Shown piece by piece: positions 1-6,619 of a stretch of 15,879 bases of DNA. Under the pieces are notes generated by a model. That model searched no databases. It was not told the DNA's origin and worked only from the letters and a program-made list of their open reading frames with translations. Origin of the DNA: CAZKXX01 sp964556705 (lineage in GTDB: Bacteria > Acidobacteriota > Terriglobia > UBA7540); NCBI GenBank assembly GCA_964556705.1, contig CAZKXX010000087.1, positions 1-15,879 on the forward strand, in the 5' to 3' direction. The position numbers were made by a program, and so were the translations under genes. Each line of letters starts with the position of its first letter. Position 1 is the stretch's first letter.

Positions 1-1
1 G

Positions 2-2281
2 CCCGCGGAAGAAGCCGCCGCGCCGCCTGCGAGTGAGGCCGTACCGCCTCCTGCCGCGCCCGTCGCGGAGGCGCCCGCCGCGTCCGAGCCGGCCCCGCCG
101 GCGGAAGCGCCCTCGCGGACGGCTCCCCCGTCCGGCGAGTCGCGCGACTTCCGCCGCCGCGACTTCGGCCGGCGCCGGCGTCGTCGCGGCCGGGGCGGAT
201 TCGACCGGCCGGACCGCCGGCCGCCCTTCCGCGAGCGCGACCATGACCGCGGCCCGGCGCCCGAGGGCCCGCGCGGCTTCGAACTCCTGCCCGGCGAGTC
301 GCTCGCCAAGTACGGCCAGGCGCCCGCCGCCGAACCGCCGCAGGATGCCGGAGAGGAGACCCCTTCCGGCGCGGGCGAGGAGTTCGAAACTCGGCCCTGG
401 CTCGAGGACCAGCCTCAGGCCGAATTATCGAGCTTCGAAGCCGGCTCCTCCGAGGCCGCAACCGACACCTTTTCTGGGTCTCCCGCGGGCGAGACGGAGG
501 TTCCGTTTACTCCCGCGACGTTTGCTTCAACCGAGCTCGAACCGCCGCGTCCCGCCGAGGAAGCGGAACCGTCCTTCGGTGCCGTCGAGCCTGCCGTCGA
601 GACGGCGGAGCCGCCCGCGCCCCAGGAGCTGAGCGACGACACGCGAAGGTTCGACGCGCGCGACTGGTCGCTGCATGCGGCCGGAGCCGGCCCGGCCGAG
701 ACGGCGACGCAAGCCCCGGCGGAAATCGCCGAGGAAGCCAAAGCGGAGTCTCACGAGTCCCGTGAGCCTGAGGAAATTCGCCGGGCCGCGGAAGCCGCTG
801 CGGACCTCGATGAAGTTGAAAGCAACGAAGAGGAAGCGGAAGACGAAACCGGGACTTCCGGCGAAGCGCCTGCGGAGGAGCCCGCGGAAGTCGCGACCGC
901 CCCTGAATCCGGCGGCGAGACTTCCGAAAAAGGTGAAGCACCCGCGCAGTCAAGTTACACGCTGCGCGAACGGCACCAGCGGCCGCACTTCGCGCCCCGC
1001 CGGCGCAGGGGCCGCCGTGGCGGCGGACGCATGCGCCACCACGAGCGTCGCGAACCCTCGCGCCCGGGCAATAACCAGCCCGTTCAAATCGCCGACGTGC
1101 TCAAGGAAGGTCAGGAAATCCTCGTGCAGATCGCCAAGGAGCCGCTGGGCTCCAAGGGCGCGCGCATCACTTCGCACATCGCGCTGCCCGGCCGGTACCT
1201 TGTGTACATGCCGACCATCAGCCACATCGGCGTCTCGCGCAAGATTTCCTCGGAAGAGGAGCGCCTGCGGCTGCGCAACATCATCCTCGAAAACAAGGGC
1301 GCGCTGGGCGGCGGCTTCATCGCGCGCACGGCCGCCGCCGGCCGCTCGGACGATGAACTGAAGGCCGACCTGCGGTTCCTCTCGACCCTGTGGGGCGAAA
1401 TCCGGGCCAAAGCCGAGAAGACGAAAGCGCCGGCGCTGCTGCATCGCGACCTGCAACTCGTCGAGCGCATCCTGCGCGACATCCTCTCGCCCGAATTCAA
1501 GGCCATTCGCGTGGACAACGAGCTCGATTACGAACGCGTCGTCGAATTCGTCAACCGCTGCCAGCCGTCGCTGGTGGGCCGCGTGCGGCTCTACACGCGT
1601 CCGACCCCCATGTTCGAAGAGTTCGGCATCCAGCAGGAAATCGAAAAGGCGCTGAGGCCGAAAGTTTGGCTGCGCTCCGGCGGCTACATCGTCATCAACC
1701 AGACCGAAGCGCTCGTCGCCGTGGACGTCAATACGGGCAAGTTCGTCGGCAAGACCAACCGGCTCGAAGACACCATCGTCAAGACCAACGTGGACGCGGT
1801 GAATGAAATCGTCCGCCAGCTCCGCCTGCGCGATCTGGGCGGAATCATCGTCATTGATTTCATCGACATGGACGAACGGCGGAACCGCTACAAGGTGGTC
1901 CAGGCGCTCGAAGAAGCCCTGCGGCGCGACCGCGCGCCCACCAAGGTGCTTTCGTTCAACGATTTCGGCCTCGTTGCCATCACCCGCAAGCGCGTCCGGC
2001 AGTCGCTCGAACGCTCGCTCTGCCAACCCTGCCCTTACTGCTCGGGCGCCGGCTGGGTAAAGTCGGTGGCGACGGTCTGCTACGAAATCCTCGGCGAAAT
2101 TCGCAAGATGGCGGGGGAGCTCGAAGGCGATACGCTTACGCTGCGCGTCAACCCCGAAGTCGCGCAGGCGCTGAAAGCGCGTCAGGGCGTTCTGCTCGCC
2201 GAAATCGAGTCGCTGACCAGGAAAGACGTCATCGTCAAGGGCGACCCGGCGGTGCATATGGAGAGGTTCGAAATTTACTGA
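2..2281 (+). CDS. Ribonuclease E/G family endoribonuclease, 5' end off the left edge
   Basis: Single-strand-specific endoribonuclease for mRNA decay and rRNA processing. The frame is open from base 2 to the TGA at 2279-2281 (759 codons), so the ATG at 1031 is not the start. From about 1079 the protein aligns from memory with RNase G/E: second half of the S1 domain (motif GQEILVQIAKEPLGSKGAR), then the RNase H-like and DNase I-like domains. The two metal-binding aspartates are at 1724-1726 (VDVNTG) and 1856-1858 (IDFIDM). The zinc-link CPYC is at 2030-2041. No long C-terminal degradosome scaffold follows, so it ends like RNase G. Bases 2-1078 encode Pro/Ala/Glu-rich disordered sequence with two Arg/Gly patches (143-253 and 965-1051). 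The first-half S1 motifs (GNIYKGRV, AAFVDIG) do not occur there, so the disordered block appears to interrupt S1. Family assignment is near certain; rne versus rng cannot be settled. Confidence 0.95.
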   Translation, partial: PAEEAAAPPASEAVPPPAAPVAEAPAASEPAPPAEAPSRTAPPSGESRDFRRRDFGRRRRRRGRGGFDRPDRRPPFRERDHDRGPAPEGPRGFELLPGESLAKYGQAPAAEPPQDAGEETPSGAGEEFETRPWLEDQPQAELSSFEAGSSEAATDTFSGSPAGETEVPFTPATFASTELEPPRPAEEAEPSFGAVEPAVETAEPPAPQELSDDTRRFDARDWSLHAAGAGPAETATQAPAEIAEEAKAESHESREPEEIRRAAEAAADLDEVESNEEEAEDETGTSGEAPAEEPAEVATAPESGGETSEKGEAPAQSSYTLRERHQRPHFAPRRRRGRRGGGRMRHHERREPSRPGNNQPVQIADVLKEGQEILVQIAKEPLGSKGARITSHIALPGRYLVYMPTISHIGVSRKISSEEERLRLRNIILENKGALGGGFIARTAAAGRSDDELKADLRFLSTLWGEIRAKAEKTKAPALLHRDLQLVERILRDILSPEFKAIRVDNELDYERVVEFVNRCQPSLVGRVRLYTRPTPMFEEFGIQQEIEKALRPKVWLRSGGYIVINQTEALVAVDVNTGKFVGKTNRLEDTIVKTNVDAVNEIVRQLRLRDLGGIIVIDFIDMDERRNRYKVVQALEEALRRDRAPTKVLSFNDFGLVAITRKRVRQSLERSLCQPCPYCSGAGWVKSVATVCYEILGEIRKMAGELEGDTLTLRVNPEVAQALKARQGVLLAEIESLTRKDVIVKGDPAVHMERFEIY

Positions 2282-2282
2282 A

Positions 2283-2317
2283 GAGCAGGAGACAGCAGCC
2301 AGGAGTCAGAATTCAGA
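2283..2317 (+). repeat. Degenerate heptamer array, 5 units (AGNCAGR type)
   Basis: Five consecutive 7-nt units (GAGCAGG, AGACAGC, AGCCAGG, AGTCAGA, ATTCAGA) start two bases after the RNase E/G stop codon. A CAG-like core stays in the same register in every unit. Confidence 0.7.
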
Positions 2318-2326
2318 AAGAAGGAG

Positions 2327-2358
2327 GAGCGCCTCGAATACGAGGCGCTCTTTCTTTT
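2327..2358 (+). terminator. Rho-independent terminator of the RNase E/G gene
   Basis: A perfect 10-bp stem (GAGCGCCTCG at 2327-2336, CGAGGCGCTC at 2341-2350) with loop AATA is followed by TTTCTTTT. It lies 46 bases after the RNase E/G stop codon. Confidence 0.9.
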
Positions 2359-2420
2359 CACCGCGTGCGGGCGCATTCACGATCGACTTGCTTTCCACAG
2401 CCGCCGCTGAGGGCCAACGC

Positions 2421-2605
2421 TTTCAGCTTTCAGGCTTCAGGTTTCAGTTCTCATCCTTCAGCACTCAGTATTCAGACCTCAGCCTTCAGTCTTCAATTTT
2501 GCAGCTTCCAGCGCTCAGAGATCACTTCCACTTTCCGTCCTTAATTTTTGATTTTTGCCTTTTGATTTTTCCTTTCATCCTTTACCCTTCACACTTCACA
2601 CTTTC
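2421..2605. repeat. Degenerate heptamer array, about 26 units (YTTCAGN, then ATTTTTG/CTTCAC types)
   Basis: From 2421 to 2497 eleven consecutive 7-mers fit YTTCAGN with few changes (TTTCAGC, TTTCAGG, CTTCAGG, TTTCAGT and so on). Three related units shifted by one base continue to 2518. From 2523 the period continues with CACTTCC, ACTTTCC, GTCCTTA, ATTTTTG (twice), CCTTTTG, ATTTTTC, CTTTCAT, CCTTTAC, CCTTCAC, ACTTCAC. The array includes the stop codon of the minus-strand gene ending at 2596. It resembles in style the short tandemly repeated heptamers (STRR) of filamentous cyanobacteria, but the unit differs. Confidence 0.75.
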
Positions 2606-3483
2606 TTCCGCGCCTCTGCCATTTCAAGAAACAGCTTCGCCACTTCTTCCGCGAACCGCGCGTCATTGATGTGCGCGTCGAGTTCCACCAGGCGAACCCG
2701 CGGCGCCAGGCGCGCTTTGAGCGCGTCGAGAAACGCGCGGTCCGCTTCGGGCGACCAGAACGGCTCGCCCTCGGCGTCCATCGCGGAGACTCCGCGCAGC
2801 GGCATCCCGAAGGCCACCGGACCGCTCGCCCGCTTGAGCTTTTCGGCGATCGTCCGGCCCAGTTCCGCGCATTCTTCCTCGGTCGTCCGCATCAACGTCA
2901 CCATCGGGTTGTGACGGTAGAGCCGGCGGCTCCTGAATCTTTCCGGGACCGATTCCATCGGCCCGAAGTTAACCATATCGAGCGCACCCGGACACACGAC
3001 TTGCGGAACGCCGCAGCGCCCGGCGGCTTCCAGTCGTTCCGGCCCGGCGCTGAGAATGCCTCCCACCAGTTCGTCGGCCAGTTCCGTCGTCGTGATGTCG
3101 AGCACGCCCGCGACGTATCCATCCGCTATCAAACTCTCCATCGCCTGGCCGCCGGTGCCGGTGGCGTGAAACACCACGATCTCATACCCGCGTGCTTCGA
3201 GAATCCGCCGCACTTCCGTGACGCACGGCGTGGTGACGCCGAACATCGTCGCGGCGACGAGCGGCTTTTCCTCCTGGAGCGCCACCGCGCTCTGCTTCAC
3301 CATTCCCGCCATGGCCGCGGCGGCGTTGCTCAGCACTCGGACCGAAACGCGGTTCAGCCCGGCGCCGCCCGCCTCCGCGCATTTGGCGGAGAGGCCCGTC
3401 CCCGCGCCCGCGCCGATAATCACCCGGCCCGCATCCGCCGCCTGCCGCAGTCGCCGGACACATTCCTCGCGAGTCCATCGCAT
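2596..3483 (-). CDS. Chimeric protein: PEP-hydrolase N-terminus joined to C-terminal half of a Tm-1-like/UPF0261 protein
   Basis: A 295-residue protein. Residues 45-260 match the C-terminal half of Tm-1-like ATP-binding (UPF0261) proteins: NRVSVRVLSNAAAAMAGMV, TMFGVTTPCV, FHATGTGG, TTTELADELVGG, PGALDMVNFGP and LYRHNP. Residues 1-41 do not match UPF0261; TREEC..RLR and IIGAGAGTGLSAKCAEAGGA match the start of the PEP-hydrolase/TIM-barrel family (PF09370), which is fused to, or encoded beside, UPF0261 in complete systems. The junction lies near residue 41 (about 3360-3366). Full UPF0261 proteins have about 400 residues, so the N-terminal half and most of the TIM barrel are missing. I chose the ATG at 3483 because GAGGTG lies 8 bases upstream and the PEP-hydrolase homology begins there; longer forms overlap the divergent gene. 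The frame is open, so this is either a recent deletion fusion or an assembly join. Function is doubtful. Confidence 0.75.
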   Translation of the reverse strand: MRWTREECVRRLRQAADAGRVIIGAGAGTGLSAKCAEAGGAGLNRVSVRVLSNAAAAMAGMVKQSAVALQEEKPLVAATMFGVTTPCVTEVRRILEARGYEIVVFHATGTGGQAMESLIADGYVAGVLDITTTELADELVGGILSAGPERLEAAGRCGVPQVVCPGALDMVNFGPMESVPERFRSRRLYRHNPMVTLMRTTEEECAELGRTIAEKLKRASGPVAFGMPLRGVSAMDAEGEPFWSPEADRAFLDALKARLAPRVRLVELDAHINDARFAEEVAKLFLEMAEARKKV

Positions 3484-3615
3484 GCTTCGCACCTCGTCGC
3501 TTCGGCGCGCTGTTTTCTCCGAGACGGCGCTGAGAAGCAACGAAGGCCAAGGTCCCCGAACCCGCCACGCCGGACGAGCGCGGCCCGCCCGCGTCTTCTC
3601 CGGCCACCGGGCCGA

Positions 3616-3630
3616 ATTCTGTGACAGAAT
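3616..3630. promoter_or_regulatory. Palindrome with a -10-like hexamer in both directions
   Basis: ATTCTG-TGA-CAGAAT is a perfect inverted repeat in the divergent spacer between the Tm-1-like and DUF309 genes. On the plus strand it reads as an extended -10 (TGaCAGAAT), about 30 bases before the DUF309 start; the minus strand also carries CAGAAT. No convincing -35 is visible. It could be an operator, a bidirectional promoter, or chance. Confidence 0.35.
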
Positions 3631-3661
3631 CGGTTCAGGGGACCCGGGAGCGACAACCGAG

Positions 3662-4042
3662 ATGCACGGAATGGAAGGAAAAAACGCGGTCGAAACGGGG
3701 ATTCGCCTCTTCAATTCCGCACGCTACTTCGAGGCCCACGAAGCCTGGGAGGCGGCGTGGCTGGAGGCCTCCGGGGAGGAGAAAACTTTCCTGCACGGGA
3801 TCATTCAGATTGCCGCCGCGTTCTATCACCTTCAACGTTCAAATTTTGCGGGATGCCGGACGCTGCTGGCAAAGGGCTGGAAGAAGGTGGAACCGTACGG
3901 CGCCGCGCACGGCGGGTTCGACCTCGCGTCGCTCGCGGCCCAGCTCGGACCCTGGCGCGCGTTTCTCGACGGGCGCGGAATTCCCGGCGCCCCACGCCCG
4001 CCCCTGCCGCAAATTCACTACACGGCGGGAACTGTCAACTGA
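3662..4042 (+). CDS. DUF309 domain-containing protein
   Basis: A small cytoplasmic all-helical protein of 126 residues, close to the usual size of the family. The diagnostic motifs are present: YFEAHEAWEAAW at residues 22-33 and HGIIQIAAAFYHLQRSNFAG at 45-64. The family is widespread and its biochemical function is not established; the conserved His and Glu residues hint at a metal or ligand pocket, which is inference. The ATG at 3662 follows GGGAG at about 10 bases; an in-frame ATG at 3671 is the alternative. The gene is divergent from the Tm-1-like gene and converges on the cupredoxin gene. The last 20 residues (rich in Pro and Gly) are poorly conserved in type. Confidence 0.85.
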   Translation: MHGMEGKNAVETGIRLFNSARYFEAHEAWEAAWLEASGEEKTFLHGIIQIAAAFYHLQRSNFAGCRTLLAKGWKKVEPYGAAHGGFDLASLAAQLGPWRAFLDGRGIPGAPRPPLPQIHYTAGTVN

Positions 4043-4051
4043 AGGGCCAGC

Positions 4052-4114
4052 GGAAACTGGAAACTCGAAAAGCGAAATTCAACAATCTTGACTGTTCAAT
4101 CCAAAATCCCTTCT
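4052..4114. repeat. Degenerate heptamer array, 9 units (GGAAACT type)
   Basis: Nine in-register 7-mers fill almost the whole gap between the converging DUF309 and cupredoxin genes: GGAAACT twice, CGAAAAG, CGAAATT, CAACAAT, CTTGACT, GTTCAAT, CCAAAAT, CCCTTCT. The units shift from purine-rich at the left to pyrimidine-rich at the right. Confidence 0.6.
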
Positions 4115-4115
4115 G

Positions 4116-4493
4116 CTATTCCTCCACCACCAACTCCCCCTTCATCCGCCCGTGCCCGAAGCCGCAGAATTTCGAGCACTTGAACTCGTACTTCCCCGCC
4201 GTGTCGGCGGTGAATTCGACGGGGGTCGGCTCGCCTTTCTTGAGCCTCACGTCGATATTGAGCGCTTCAATCTTGAACCCGTGGTCGCGGTCGGTGGCCG
4301 TCAGCACCAGCCTCACCGGCTCGCCTTTCTTGACCGTAATGACGTTCGGATTGAATTCATACTTCTTCGCGCTCACTGCAATTTCGCGCGGACTCGCTTC
4401 GGCGGTCGCCGCTTCTTCCTCGCCGGCGCGCCCTGCGGGTAACACCAGAAAGGCCGCCAGCGCGGCCAGACCGAAAATTCTGAGCACCTTCAT
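4116..4493 (-). CDS. Exported single-domain cupredoxin with a CuA-type copper site
   Basis: A 125-residue protein with a signal peptide (residues 1 to about 23: MKVLRIFGLAALAAFLVLPA) and one cupredoxin fold. The ligand set of a binuclear CuA centre is complete: His71 (RDHGF), Cys106, Cys110, His114 and Met117 in CSKFCGFGHGRM. This is the C-x3-C-x3-H-x2-M spacing of cytochrome oxidase subunit II. The oxidase Glu between the two cysteines is Lys108, and there are no subunit II membrane helices, so this is not a terminal oxidase subunit. It is probably a periplasmic electron carrier or copper carrier. A strong ribosome site (AAGGGGGAGA) precedes the ATG at 4493. It lies 21 bases downstream of the type III PKS on the same strand and is probably cotranscribed with it. 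The redox partner is unknown. Confidence 0.85.
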   Translation of the reverse strand: MKVLRIFGLAALAAFLVLPAGRAGEEEAATAEASPREIAVSAKKYEFNPNVITVKKGEPVRLVLTATDRDHGFKIEALNIDVRLKKGEPTPVEFTADTAGKYEFKCSKFCGFGHGRMKGELVVEE

Positions 4494-4514
4494 TCCGTCT
4501 CCCCCTTCCGGTGG

Positions 4515-5558
4515 TCACCAGCGGAGCAGCGCTGTCTCCGCGGCCATTCCCGGCCCGAGCGCCACCATCACGCCCCAATCGCCGGGCCGCGGCTCGCCCG
4601 CGCGCGCCACCTCGTCCAGGACGAACATCACCGTCGCCGAGGACATGTTTCCGTACTCGCGCAGCACCTTGCGCGAGAAGCGCAGATGGTCGGGGGTCAG
4701 ACCGAGCTCGCGTTCCACGTTGTCAATCACCTTTCGCCCGCCCGGATGCGCCACCCAGAAACGGATGTCCGAGGCCCGCAACCCGTTCCGCGCGAGGAGC
4801 GGCGCCAGCGACCGCTCAATCAGTCCGGCGGCCAAGTCGCGGATCGAAGCGTCGAGAATGATTCTCAACTTACCCTCGCGCTGCCCGAAGCCGACCTTGT
4901 CGAGCTGCGCGGGGTCGAGAAACGATTGGAAGTCCACGACGGCGGGCAGGCGCGCGTCGCCGGGGCCGTCGGTTGAAAGGATGAACGCCGCCGCGCCGTC
5001 GCCGCACAGGGCGTTGCCCACCACCGTTTCGAGCGAGCCGTCAATGAAGTAACTCGCCGAACAGATTTCCACGGCCAGCATCAGGGCGCGCCGCCCGGGC
5101 CGGGCTTTGGCGTAGTCCCAGGCCCGCTGGAGCGTCGGCAGGGCGCCCGCACAGCCCAGACCCACCATCGGCCCGCGCTCCAGGTCCGCCCGGAACTTCA
5201 AATGACCCGCCAGCCGCGTGCCCACGTCCGGACAGACGTAACCCGTGCAACTGCAGATCAGAAACAGGTCCACATCGCTCGAACGGAGCCGGCCCGCGTC
5301 CAGGCACGCGCGCACCGCGCGGCAGCCCACTTCCTGCGCTCCGCGCAGATAGCGGGCGTTCAGCTCGTCCGGCGTCTCGTCCGGCCGGAAGGTGGACGCG
5401 TCAATGTAGAGGTGCCGATGCTCAATGTCGCTGTTCAGGAAAATGTCGCGGATCCGCGAGTTGCGGTAGCCCGCCAGCCGGTAAACCTCTTCCTGCGTGT
5501 ATCGCCAGGGAGGATTGGCGGTCCCGACGGCCAGAATGCGCGGGTCAGTCAAGCGCAC
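4515..5558 (-). CDS. Type III polyketide synthase (chalcone/stilbene synthase family)
   Basis: Homodimeric ketosynthase that extends an acyl-CoA starter with malonyl-CoA and cyclises the product; cytoplasmic. It has 347 residues, slightly shorter than the usual 350-400. The catalytic triad is visible: Cys136 (GLGCAGALPT), His271 (VAHPGGRK) and Asn304 (YGNMSSAT). The C-terminal cyclisation-loop motif is ALGPGM, where plant enzymes have GFGPG. I chose the GTG at 5558 because it follows GGGAAGGGGG by three bases and the family homology (ILAVGTANPP) begins 8 residues later. A TTG two codons on is a possible start; the GTG at 5654 would add an unrelated 32-residue extension. Starter and product cannot be read from the sequence. 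Neighbours are a CuA protein downstream (21 bases) and a DUF5818-like gene upstream (126 bases). No tailoring enzyme is on the same strand nearby. Confidence 0.93.
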   Translation of the reverse strand: MRLTDPRILAVGTANPPWRYTQEEVYRLAGYRNSRIRDIFLNSDIEHRHLYIDASTFRPDETPDELNARYLRGAQEVGCRAVRACLDAGRLRSSDVDLFLICSCTGYVCPDVGTRLAGHLKFRADLERGPMVGLGCAGALPTLQRAWDYAKARPGRRALMLAVEICSASYFIDGSLETVVGNALCGDGAAAFILSTDGPGDARLPAVVDFQSFLDPAQLDKVGFGQREGKLRIILDASIRDLAAGLIERSLAPLLARNGLRASDIRFWVAHPGGRKVIDNVERELGLTPDHLRFSRKVLREYGNMSSATVMFVLDEVARAGEPRPGDWGVMVALGPGMAAETALLRW

Positions 5559-5652
5559 TCGCCCCCTTCCCGGTTGCCGGCCTGCGCCCGGCTCGAACCT
5601 CGCGCCGGGCCGGACCCGCAACCGCTGCTGCTGTTCGAAATTGAAAACGCGC

Positions 5653-5685
5653 ACTTCGTCCGAGTCGAGCAGGTGGGGACGAAGT
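5653..5685 (-). terminator. Possible weak terminator or attenuator hairpin after the DUF5818-like gene
   Basis: On the minus strand ACTTCGTCC and GGACGAAGT form a perfect 9-bp stem around a 15-base loop; the stem starts at the last base of the DUF5818 stop codon. It is followed by GCGCGTTTTC, so the T run is short and late. It may limit read-through into the PKS gene. Confidence 0.35.
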
Positions 5686-6122
5686 CAGGGTGTACACGGC
5701 CCGTTCTTTTTGACCAACTTGCTCACCTGGAACGTTCTGGCTCCGGAATCGTCTTTGCCTTTCTTGCCTTTGAGCTCGACGTGCTCGCCGGGCTTGATGG
5801 CCGCGCTCTGGCCGGAAAGAATGTACGTCTCCTTGTCTTTTTCGTTGGTCAGCAGCACACCGTCGTCTCCTTGTTTAACACAGCCTTTTACGGTGCCGCG
5901 CCCGCGCAGCGCCAGGTAGGTAATCGCAATGCCCGCCGCTGCGGCGGCTCCGATCGCGATGCCGGTGCTGGAACTGTATCCGTCGCTACTGCCGTAAGTC
6001 GAACTGGACGTCGTGCCCCCGCCGGACTGATCGCCCGGATAGGACTGGGCCATACCGTAACCGGCGCTTCCAAGCATCAAAAAAATGGCCAAACCGGTTC
6101 GAGCCAGGAATCGCAAAACCAT
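5685..6122 (-). CDS. Exported or membrane-anchored DUF5818-like protein
   Basis: A 145-residue protein. Residues 1 to about 26 form a signal peptide (LARTGLAIFLMLGSAGYGMA). Residues 27-53 are a Ser/Gly/Tyr-rich linker. Residues 54-72 (GIAIGAAAAAGIAITYLAL) are a small-residue hydrophobic segment that may span the membrane. Residues 76-145 form a compact beta-rich domain with paired cysteines (Cys81, Cys143) and the pattern VKGCVKQGDDGVLLTNEKD, HVELKGKKG, FQVSKL. That pattern resembles DUF5818, an OB-fold-like domain I associate with Acidobacteriota; function unknown. The ATG at 6122 is preceded by AAGGGAGAG at 6 bases; an upstream in-frame start at 6302 would put 60 unrelated residues before the signal peptide and was not used. 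Confidence 0.75.
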   Translation of the reverse strand: MVLRFLARTGLAIFLMLGSAGYGMAQSYPGDQSGGGTTSSSTYGSSDGYSSSTGIAIGAAAAAGIAITYLALRGRGTVKGCVKQGDDGVLLTNEKDKETYILSGQSAAIKPGEHVELKGKKGKDDSGARTFQVSKLVKKNGPCTP

Positions 6123-6619
6123 AGAACTCTCCCTTCGCAGGCTCGAGTTGACCCAAAACCCCGACAACTTCAAAGAAAAGCCGGTGCCCAGCACTCCCCA
6201 AACTGAGATGCATGGACAACGCTTCGGGAAGCTACATTTTGTCAGCGCTACAACGCACCGATTTCCACATGCACACGTATCCCTTACCGCCCTGAGGGGC
6301 AATCGCCATGCCAGGATGTCACTTATTCCATTAAGTGGTTGAAATAATAGAGGATTCTGTCAGGATTCCCGAAACTGCGGCGGGTCAGCTTTTCTGATTT
6401 CCGTATCTTGGCTATGGGAAAGCGGACAAAATGTCATCTCTCCGTAGCACGGCCATCTTGGCCGTGCCGACCCCTCTGGGAGCGGTCACGGGCAAGATGC
6501 CCGTGGTACGGGTGAGACGTTCCTCTTCGCGCTGGACTATAGTCGATGCGCGCAAGCCAGTAAAATGCCGCAGTTCCCGCGCCTGAAAACCGGCCGCAGC
6601 CGCCAGCGTGGAGGTTTTG
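6123..6619. other. Divergent intergenic region with a palindromic element, no gene
   Basis: This 497-base spacer separates the DUF5818-like gene and the O-methyltransferase. It holds a 6-bp inverted repeat CACTTA/TAAGTG at 6320-6337 (possible operator), the three-hairpin element at 6442-6511, and two -10-like hexamers before the methyltransferase (TATAGT at 6538-6543, TAAAAT at 6561-6566) without a clear -35. It has no heptamer array. I find no convincing open frame. Confidence 0.6.
6442..6511. repeat. REP-like palindromic element with three internal hairpins
   Basis: The ends pair imperfectly (CCGTAGCACGG at 6442-6452, CCGTGGTACGG at 6501-6511). Inside are two perfect 8-bp hairpins, CACGGCCA-tct-TGGCCGTG (6448-6466) and CACGGGCA-aga-TGCCCGTG (6487-6505). 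Between them a third stem (6469-6487) pairs GACC with GGTC and CTC with GAG across one mismatch. The words resemble dispersed GGCAAGATGCC-type repeats seen in several phyla; no second copy is in this window. Confidence 0.7.

Larger units (their letters stand above)
2282..2595. other. Convergent intergenic region, no gene
   Basis: This 314-base gap between two converging genes holds a short heptamer array, the RNase E/G terminator, about 60 bases of unremarkable sequence (2359-2420), and a long pyrimidine-rich heptamer array that runs into the end of the next gene. I see no coding sequence or RNA gene. Confidence 0.7.

Noticed and set aside
1031..1033. ATG as the start of the RNase E/G gene
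   Set aside because: The frame is open to the left edge, the ATG lies inside an Arg-rich disordered stretch, has no ribosome site, and would leave half an S1 domain.
950..2257. A 435-codon open frame antisense to the RNase E/G gene
   Set aside because: It mirrors conserved catalytic codons on the other strand, has a composition typical of GC-rich shadow frames, and matches no family I know.
2421..2605. CRISPR array
   Set aside because: Units are 7 bases long and degenerate, with no spacers and no cas genes nearby.
3484..3714. Longer N-terminus for the Tm-1-like chimera
   Set aside because: It would overlap the divergent DUF309 start and adds sequence unlike either parent family.
6180..6200. 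Sigma-54 promoter before the DUF5818-like gene
   Set aside because: A GGGCACC word is present on the minus strand but the -12 GC element is not at the required distance.
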